18,467 nt of DNA from Desulfurococcales archaeon (GTDB lineage: Archaea; Thermoproteota; Thermoprotei_A; Sulfolobales; Desulfurococcaceae), in NCBI GenBank assembly GCA_027083045.1, contig JALWQP010000089.1, forward strand, positions 1 to 18,467, read 5' to 3'. Positions 12,909 to 18,467 of this stretch are shown here, piece by piece. Position numbers and translations under genes: made by a program. The stretch's first letter is position 1. Each line of letters starts with the position of its first letter. A model generated the notes under the pieces. That model was not told the DNA's origin, did not search any database, and was given only the letters and a program-made list of their open reading frames with translations.

Positions 12909-14033
12909 ATGAATCCTAAACTCGTCATCATACCCCTAGCTATAATGCTTGTATTAACATTACTATCAGCTCCGACCTACTCCGCCATGGCAGGCGTAAC
13001 ACCACAAATCAGCGTAACGGACCCCACAGGAGACGATAAAGGACCCGGTTATTATGGGTATCCATCAAACAATGTATTCAAGCCGGGGGTATTCGATCTA
13101 ACGAAGTTCGAAATATTGACGAACAGCACAGATGTTATATTCAAGGTTTACATCAAGGATCTCGGTGATAACCCGTGGAAAGGGCCCAACGGCTTCTGCC
13201 TACAATACGTACAAATATACGTACACACGACACTCCAGGGAGTAGAATCGCGAATGGACACTTTCGGACTACACTTAATGATAAGGAGCGATTATGCATG
13301 GCACTTTGCGGTCCTACTAGCGCCGGGATGGGGCAACGACCCAGTACCAAAAGGACAGAAATCGGCTCTCATCTACGCCAATGGCACAGTTGTTGTACAG
13401 GACGACAAGTTTAAGGTATACGCTGATCCTAAGGAGAACGCTATAGTAGCGGTGATCTCAAAGAACCTAATACCCGATGTTGACAATATCAAGAACTGGA
13501 AGATTATAGTCGCACTTGCAAGCTATGATGGGTTCGGGCCAATGAAGGTTAGACAAGCCGGTGTTAAGGGAGGAGAATGGGTTCTGAACGCGACTAAATA
13601 CGCTACAAATAAGAACACCATCATCAGAATTGGTCAGGCCGTTGCAAAAGGCATAGAACCGCTAGCACTGGACCTTCTAGTCTACTCGCCACAGTACCCT
13701 AACGGGATACCAGCTAGCCTACAGTATGAGTGGTTAAACACATTCAATGTAACGGCTGGAACATATGCTATCGTTCCCGGGATCTCGGTAACGCCTAAGA
13801 CCGTCACAGAAACAGTAACACAGACTGAAACAACTACATACACGACAACATCAACACAGACTACAACGAAGACAAGTACGACAACCATTACATCAACATC
13901 TGTATCTGTGTCACCTTCACCTTCACCGACAACAATTACTAAAGAGACGACTAACTGGACGGCGACAGGTGCCGCTGCAATAATATTATTCATTATAGGT
14001 CTGATCATAGGCTATCTTGTAAAGAGGAAGTAG
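12909..14033 (+). CDS. Secreted, membrane-anchored glucodextranase C-terminal (DOMON-like) domain protein
   Basis: A 374-aa surface protein. ATG 12909 is preferred over an upstream ATG at 12885 because GAGG (12897-12900) lies 8 bases before it and it starts directly with a signal peptide (basic NPK, hydrophobic to about residue 24, then Ala-rich). Residues about 33-290 form one domain with the ISVTDPTGDD start, KPGVFDLTKFEI, and the DLGDNPWKGPNGFC / APGWGNDPVPKGQK segments of the glucodextranase C-terminal family, associated with starch-active enzymes. About residues 293-350 are a Thr/Ser-rich stalk with SPSPSP, likely O-glycosylated, followed by a C-terminal membrane helix and a KRK anchor. 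It therefore lacks an enzyme domain and would display the binding domain outside the cell. The same domain ends the following GH57 protein, with near-identical DNA tracts. A substrate-binding or S-layer-associated role is inferred. Confidence 0.88.
   Translation: MNPKLVIIPLAIMLVLTLLSAPTYSAMAGVTPQISVTDPTGDDKGPGYYGYPSNNVFKPGVFDLTKFEILTNSTDVIFKVYIKDLGDNPWKGPNGFCLQYVQIYVHTTLQGVESRMDTFGLHLMIRSDYAWHFAVLLAPGWGNDPVPKGQKSALIYANGTVVVQDDKFKVYADPKENAIVAVISKNLIPDVDNIKNWKIIVALASYDGFGPMKVRQAGVKGGEWVLNATKYATNKNTIIRIGQAVAKGIEPLALDLLVYSPQYPNGIPASLQYEWLNTFNVTAGTYAIVPGISVTPKTVTETVTQTETTTYTTTSTQTTTKTSTTTITSTSVSVSPSPSPTTITKETTNWTATGAAAIILFIIGLIIGYLVKRK
13158..13429 (+). repeat. Direct repeat copy 1: near-identical tracts in a glucodextranase-C domain
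   Basis: Bases 13158-13228 match 16699-16769 at 70 of 71 positions, and 13401-13429 match 16936-16964 at all 29. Between them a 42-base block beginning GCGCCGGGATGGGGCA differs at 3 positions. The rest of the two domains is clearly more divergent. The tracts lie in the stand-alone domain gene and the C-terminal domain of the GH57 gene. Confidence 0.85.
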
Positions 14034-14060
14034 CAATAATAATGGGAGAACTGATTAAAC

Positions 14061-14072
14061 AAAACATGTTTT
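14061..14072 (+). promoter_or_regulatory. Perfect 12-bp palindrome in the GH57 upstream region
   Basis: AAAACATGTTTT is fully symmetric, about 62 bases before the GH57 ATG. Its inner AAACATGTTT also occurs at 10176-10185. The window contains a sugar-use gene block here, so a shared regulator site is possible, but AT-rich DNA gives such palindromes by chance fairly often. Confidence 0.25.
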
Positions 14073-14133
14073 TCCCTTACCCCAAATCTATACTCTGTGT
14101 AGAAAAAGTACTCTATTTGATAAGGTGTAAAAA

Positions 14134-17100
14134 ATGACTGGTAAGATCCTTTTAGGAATTACGCTTATTGTGTTACTTGCATTATCATTGTACACGGTAA
14201 TACCTATGGCCACGGCTCCAAAACCATTATATGTTATATTCATATGGCATTACCATCAGCCATGGTATCTTAATGAGAACAATTCATACTTCATACTGCC
14301 ATGGGTGAGAATGCATAGTGTCGGAAACTACTACAAAATGGCGTACATACTGTCCAAGCACCCAGGTATCAAAGTGACGTTTGACTTCTCCGGCTCACTG
14401 ATCGTCCAGCTAGAACTTTATCTGAAGGGAATTATGGATGAGAGACAGATCATAAGCTGGAAAATAGCTAACGGTACGAAGCTAAGTATTGATGAGAAGT
14501 TCTCCATGCTACAAATACCCGGAGGCTTCTTCGATATAAATTGGAAAAGAATAGTCGATAAAGTCCCTAGATACAGACAGTTAAGAGATAAGGCTATGCA
14601 GGTTCTACAGCAATACAGGAGCCTGCCATCGCAGCTATACAAGGAGAAAGTTGCTGAATCATTCACTGAGCAGGACTATCTTGATTTAGCAGCACTATTC
14701 AACTTATTCTGGATCGATCCGGAAGTACTCCACGATGAGTATCCGAACCTGTATAGTCTTTATGAGAAAGCACTTACAGATCCCAATATACACTTTACAC
14801 GACAGCAGCTAGCGGAGATCCTGAAGGTCCAGATCGATATTATGTCCAAGATCCTACCAATATACAAGGAACTACTCGAGAAAGGTCAGGCGGAAATAAT
14901 ACCTGTACCCTACAGCCATCCTCTAGCACCAATATTAACAGATTTCGGATGGACAGATGATCTTGATCTCCACATAGTTAAAAGCATAGAACTATTCAAA
15001 CAGGTGTTTAATGAAACACCTAGAGGGGTATGGCCGGCGGAAGAAGCGGTCAATGAGTACGTGGTGAAAGAGTTCTCAAAGTACTTCAACTGGACAGTTA
15101 CCGATGAATCAATATTAAGTAAAAGCGGAGTAAAGACGTCGGATCCAACGAACACTCTTAGACCATGGTACATAGACTTTAATGGGAGGAAGATCTATAT
15201 CTTCTTCAGAAATACAGAGCTAAGCAACCTGATAAGCTTCAGCTATAGCAACATGGATCCAAAACAAGCAGCACAGGACCTGATAAACAGGCTCCTTGCT
15301 CTAGAAAAGTACAGCGATGGAAAAAGTGTTGTGGTCATAGCTTTGGACGGGGAGAACCCATGGGAATGGTACGAGCATTTCGGCGATACCTTCCTGAACA
15401 CCCTCTACAGCCTCTTATCGGAATATCAAGAAAAAGGAATCTTGATAACAACAACACCGATCGAGTATTTGAAAAAATTTGCTGACGAGGCAAAACCATT
15501 ACCTCTGGGGACACACTACTACCTTGACCTTAAAGGCAAGGATATCTCTGATTACCCAATAAGCTACTTCCAGGACGGCTATTCGGGACTACCACGTAAA
15601 CCTGTCAAATCCCATATAGCGGAAGGTTCTTGGGCAGGAGGAGAACTGGCATTATGGATAGGACAGAGACAGGAAAATGCTGCTTGGATGTGGCTAGCCA
15701 AGGCTAGGGAGGATCTATTAAAGTATTTGAACGCAACTAGCATATTCCAGGCCGAGAAGAAGAATCCTAAGGCCGTTGAATATCTATTGAGAGCTGAGGC
15801 AAGCGATTGGTTCTGGTGGTATGGTGGAGATACTGGAGGTACTTTCCCAGCAAACCCATTGTTTAAAGCTTATCTAAGAGGTGTTTATGATTCTCTAGGG
15901 ATTAAGCCACCAGCATATTTGCTTACATCGTTTAATCCCGATGCAACACCTATAGGGACAATCAATAATGAGCCGCCTTCACCGCTTAAGAGTATACCAA
16001 AGATTGATGGAGTGATCGAAGCGAATGAATGGAGCGATTCAATGAATATGAGTGTCGGCCTCACCTTTATAAAGAACATATACGTCGCTGTGGATCCCGA
16101 CAATCTGTACTTATGCATAGAGCCTATCAACAATTCAGTTCTGAAGATGAACAACTTAGCTATAGGCATATACTTAACAAACTGGTGGAGAAGCGTCAGC
16201 CCATATCATCCAGGATATAATTCTTTCCCGAGGTACCAGAAGAAGGATCTTGGCATGGGGTTATTCTACGAAATCCTTGTTTATCCCAGCAATAAGACAG
16301 CAATAGTAAGCGTCGCCGATGGCAAGGGCGGCTGGATACCATTATTCAATATACAGGATATAGCCGTCAAGAACGTTGTTGAGCTCAAGGTACCATGGAA
16401 CTTCTTGAGCCTAAAGGGCGGTGATTTCGCATATATTACTGAGGCCACATATTATAATGAGAAAATAGTGGAAACAGCCACGCGTCTTGGCCTAGTATAT
16501 ATGATACAAGTACCTAAACAGACAGGAGTACCTACAGGTAAAGTGATATTCGATATGAAGGACCCCATCGGAGACGATAATGGATTAGGAACATATAGTT
16601 ACCCAACAAATGATGTGTTCAAGCCGGGAGTATTCGATCTGGTCAGATTCAGAGTTATCGATACGGGCTCAAAACTGATATTCCAGACATTCATGAGAGA
16701 TCTCGGTGATAACCCGTGGAAGGGGCCCAACGGCTTCTGCCTACAATACGTACAAATATACGTACACACAGAGAAAGGACCATACGCCACATATACCTTT
16801 GGGCTCAACGTCAATATATCAAAGCCATACGCTTGGAGCTTCGCACTTCTTCTAGCGCCGGGATGGGGCAGCGACCCGGTACCGAAAGGACAGAAAGCAG
16901 CACTATATTATCCGAACAAGACATGTATCGTCCAAGACGACAAGTTTAAGGTATACGCTGATCCAAGCCAGAATGCAATCATAGCCGAAGTCGATAAGAG
17001 CATACTCCCCGACACTAAAGACGAAGGAAAATGGAGCTACATAGTAGTAGTAACAAGCTATGACGGGTACGGCCCAGACCGTATACGCCCATTCGGTGTT

Positions 17101-17538
17101 AAACCTCAGGAATGGGTTGTTGGTGTAGGACTGAAATACGCTGAAGCCATAGTCAAGAACGTTATTCCTAGAATAATGGATCTCCTAGCACCAACGGCGC
17201 AGCTACAATATAAGATCCTAAGCTCGTTCAAAATATATCCCAACGGAACAGCTGTCCCTGCCGAACTGATCGGATTCAATGCCTTATCAACATCGATACA
17301 GCCGACGATAACTAAGACTATCACAAAGACAATCACAAAGACAACTACACAAACAACAACAGAATCAACTACCTATACAACTACAACTACCCAGTGGAAA
17401 ACCATCACTACGACGTACCCATCAACAACAACGGTTTCAAAGACAGAGTATCAGACACCATCGACGGCATACATCGTAGCAATAATAACATTGATCATAG
17501 GACTAGTCATAGGATACTTATTGAAACGGTATAGATAA
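14134..17538 (+). CDS. Cell-surface GH57 amylopullulanase-like enzyme with C-terminal glucodextranase-C domain
   Basis: A 1134-aa extracellular enzyme of glycoside hydrolase family 57, expected to hydrolyse alpha-1,4 and/or alpha-1,6 bonds of starch, pullulan or glycogen. The ATG is preceded by AGGTG with good spacing, then a signal peptide (4-24). GH57 motifs: HQP at 41-43; GVWPAEE with likely nucleophile Glu303; ALDGENPWE with acid/base Asp405; EGSWAGGE at about 495; and EASDWFWWYGGD at about 552-567, typical of amylopullulanases. Residues about 620-775 are a DOMON-like region (IDGVIEANEW), and about 800-1045 repeat the glucodextranase C-terminal domain of the previous gene. Then come a Thr-rich stalk (about 1049-1108) and a C-terminal membrane helix ending in KRYR. 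The exact specificity (type II pullulanase versus alpha-amylase) cannot be settled from sequence. Confidence 0.93.
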   Translation: MTGKILLGITLIVLLALSLYTVIPMATAPKPLYVIFIWHYHQPWYLNENNSYFILPWVRMHSVGNYYKMAYILSKHPGIKVTFDFSGSLIVQLELYLKGIMDERQIISWKIANGTKLSIDEKFSMLQIPGGFFDINWKRIVDKVPRYRQLRDKAMQVLQQYRSLPSQLYKEKVAESFTEQDYLDLAALFNLFWIDPEVLHDEYPNLYSLYEKALTDPNIHFTRQQLAEILKVQIDIMSKILPIYKELLEKGQAEIIPVPYSHPLAPILTDFGWTDDLDLHIVKSIELFKQVFNETPRGVWPAEEAVNEYVVKEFSKYFNWTVTDESILSKSGVKTSDPTNTLRPWYIDFNGRKIYIFFRNTELSNLISFSYSNMDPKQAAQDLINRLLALEKYSDGKSVVVIALDGENPWEWYEHFGDTFLNTLYSLLSEYQEKGILITTTPIEYLKKFADEAKPLPLGTHYYLDLKGKDISDYPISYFQDGYSGLPRKPVKSHIAEGSWAGGELALWIGQRQENAAWMWLAKAREDLLKYLNATSIFQAEKKNPKAVEYLLRAEASDWFWWYGGDTGGTFPANPLFKAYLRGVYDSLGIKPPAYLLTSFNPDATPIGTINNEPPSPLKSIPKIDGVIEANEWSDSMNMSVGLTFIKNIYVAVDPDNLYLCIEPINNSVLKMNNLAIGIYLTNWWRSVSPYHPGYNSFPRYQKKDLGMGLFYEILVYPSNKTAIVSVADGKGGWIPLFNIQDIAVKNVVELKVPWNFLSLKGGDFAYITEATYYNEKIVETATRLGLVYMIQVPKQTGVPTGKVIFDMKDPIGDDNGLGTYSYPTNDVFKPGVFDLVRFRVIDTGSKLIFQTFMRDLGDNPWKGPNGFCLQYVQIYVHTEKGPYATYTFGLNVNISKPYAWSFALLLAPGWGSDPVPKGQKAALYYPNKTCIVQDDKFKVYADPSQNAIIAEVDKSILPDTKDEGKWSYIVVVTSYDGYGPDRIRPFGVKPQEWVVGVGLKYAEAIVKNVIPRIMDLLAPTAQLQYKILSSFKIYPNGTAVPAELIGFNALSTSIQPTITKTITKTITKTTTQTTTESTTYTTTTTQWKTITTTYPSTTTVSKTEYQTPSTAYIVAIITLIIGLVIGYLLKRYR
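16699..16964 (+). repeat. Direct repeat copy 2: near-identical tracts in the GH57 C-terminal domain
   Basis: Second copy, in the same orientation and about 3.54 kb downstream of the first. Same-orientation copies this similar could support gene conversion, or a deletion that would fuse the two genes. Confidence 0.85.
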
Positions 17539-17562
17539 TAGCTCTACATTAGATAAAAACAA

Positions 17563-17568
17563 TTTTTT
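17563..17568 (+). terminator. Oligo-T terminator candidate after the GH57 gene
   Basis: A run of six T lies 24 bases after the stop codon, ahead of the transporter gene, in an AT-rich stretch. TTCACAT near it and ATGTGAA at about 17598-17604 are 7-bp inverted copies but widely spaced. Confidence 0.35.
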
Positions 17569-17617
17569 CTTCACATAGGATAGTCCAGAATAATAAGATG
17601 TGAAAAACAATAAATTA

Positions 17618-18467
17618 ATGGTGCGAAAATTGGCCAGAGTAAAATTGGTCAATATCACTAAGTATTTCGGCGACGTCGTAGCTGTAGATCACGTGTCTTT
17701 CGAAGTTAAAGATGGTGAGTTCTTTGCTCTTCTAGGTCCATCAGGCTCAGGCAAGACGACTACGCTCAGAATAATTGCAGGGCTTGAAGAACCCGATGAA
17801 GGAGAACTCTATATTGATGATAAACTTGTAAATGATGTACATCCCAAGGACAGAGACGTAGCAATGGTATTCCAGAACTATGCCCTCTACCCACACATGA
17901 CTGTCTATGAAAATATAGCTTTCCCACTCATGATTAGGAGAAAAGAACTGAATCTAACTAAGGAAGATGTAAGGAAGAGAGTTCTATGGGTTGCTAAGAT
18001 GCTTCAAATAGAAAATCTCCTTGAGAGATACCCGTCACAACTATCAGGTGGGCAACAACAAAGAGTTGCACTCGCTAGAGCGCTCGTCCGAAACCCGAAG
18101 GTCTGGCTTCTTGATGAACCATTATCCAATCTTGACGCTAAGCTTAGACTCTATATGAGAGCTGAGCTCAAAAAACTCCATGAGGAACTGAAGATCACAA
18201 CCATATATGTCACTCATGACCAGGTAGAAGCTATGTCTATGGCTGATCGAATAGCTGTTATGAATAAAGGAAAAGTCTTACAAATAGGCACACCAGACGA
18301 GCTCTACGCAAAGCCTAGGGATACCTTTGTTGCAACATTCATCGGCGTCCCACCGATGAATCTCATCAAATGCGAGTTAAGGAGCATTGACAATGAAATG
18401 GAAATATCTTCTACAGGACAGAAACATGCAGATAAAACCCAGATGGGTAATGCAATCATCTTGAAAA
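17618..18467 (+). CDS. CUT1-type sugar ABC transporter ATPase (MalK/MsmX-like), 5' part
   Basis: The frame is open from ATG 17618 to the window end (283 codons), with no stop. It is an ABC ATPase: Walker A GPSGSGKTT at 40-48, Q-loop FQNYALYPHMTVYENIAFPL at about 88-107, signature LSGGQQQRVALARAL at 142-156, Walker B ending at Asp166-Glu167, D-loop SNLDA, and H-loop His200. The Q-loop and the ALYPHMTVYENI wording are those of MalK/UgpC/MsmX ATPases of the CUT1 sugar family. After about residue 235 the sequence enters the OB/TOBE domain (FIGVPPMNLI), which is cut by the window edge. The start is uncertain: ATG 17618, GTG 17621, or TTG 17630 preceded by GGTG. Adjacent starch enzymes suggest maltodextrin import. 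No permease or binding-protein gene is in view. Confidence 0.93.
   Translation, partial: MVRKLARVKLVNITKYFGDVVAVDHVSFEVKDGEFFALLGPSGSGKTTTLRIIAGLEEPDEGELYIDDKLVNDVHPKDRDVAMVFQNYALYPHMTVYENIAFPLMIRRKELNLTKEDVRKRVLWVAKMLQIENLLERYPSQLSGGQQQRVALARALVRNPKVWLLDEPLSNLDAKLRLYMRAELKKLHEELKITTIYVTHDQVEAMSMADRIAVMNKGKVLQIGTPDELYAKPRDTFVATFIGVPPMNLIKCELRSIDNEMEISSTGQKHADKTQMGNAIILK

Noticed and set aside
13175..13414. Second plus-strand frame within the glucodextranase-C domain, with an analogue at 16716-16949
   Set aside because: Both reflect the near-identical DNA of the duplicated domain in a shifted frame; they lack starts with ribosome sites.
13682..14008. Minus-strand open frame opposite the Thr-rich stalk
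   Set aside because: Its long Val-rich run is only the complement of Thr codons in the stalk.
17300..17400. Short tandem-like repeats that could suggest a CRISPR array or satellite
   Set aside because: They encode Thr/Lys repeats in frame within the GH57 stalk; units are short and irregular with no spacer pattern.

Overview
The window looks like a piece of a hyperthermophilic crenarchaeal chromosome, most likely Desulfurococcales (Staphylothermus/Desulfurococcus/Thermosphaera-like). This is inferred from AGA/AGG- and ATA-rich codon use, many GTG and TTG starts, TATA-box promoters about 25 bp upstream of leaderless or short-leader genes, a TtuA/TtuB tRNA-thiolation pair, and a surface-anchored GH57 enzyme on a Thr-rich stalk. 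The species is not determined. Coding density is high. No tRNA, rRNA, CRISPR array or intact transposon was seen. || Layout. (1) 2-1069, plus strand: the 3' part of a 4-alpha-glucanotransferase (MalQ, GH77), then a small helical protein that may be ESCRT-III-like. (2) 1033-5195, minus strand: a CLC-family anion channel/transporter with substituted gating residues, a CysM-like PLP enzyme, and a TtuB-TtuA pair (ubiquitin-like sulfur carrier plus tRNA thiolase). (3) 5333-7975, plus strand: an alpha/beta hydrolase and a large multi-winged-helix protein of unknown function. (4) 8002-11125, minus strand: a membrane-anchored beta protein, about 420 bp without a convincing gene, a three-gene unit of unknown function (one winged-helix protein), a GC-rich 81-bp island that may be a structured RNA, and a CE4-type polysaccharide deacetylase. 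(5) 11212 to the end, plus strand: a maltodextrin/starch block. It holds a short GT35 alpha-glucan phosphorylase, a secreted and anchored glucodextranase-C-domain protein, a 1134-aa anchored GH57 amylopullulanase-like enzyme, and the ATPase of a CUT1 sugar ABC transporter that runs off the window. || How the genes work together (inference): the GH57 enzyme on the outer face would cut starch-like polymers, the stalked binding protein would hold substrate or products, and the ABC transporter would import the oligosaccharides. MalQ and the phosphorylase would rearrange and phosphorolyse them inside the cell. The TtuB-TtuA-CysM-like cluster suggests shared sulfur trafficking from a ubiquitin-like carrier to tRNA and perhaps to cysteine. 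|| Most interesting points: the CLC protein lacks both classical proton-pathway glutamates and has Pro at the anion-selectivity Ser position; a sulfur-carrier/CysM-like association recalls mycobacterial CysO-CysM; there is a 70% GC non-coding island; and near-identical DNA tracts in the two glucodextranase-C domains suggest recent duplication or gene conversion.
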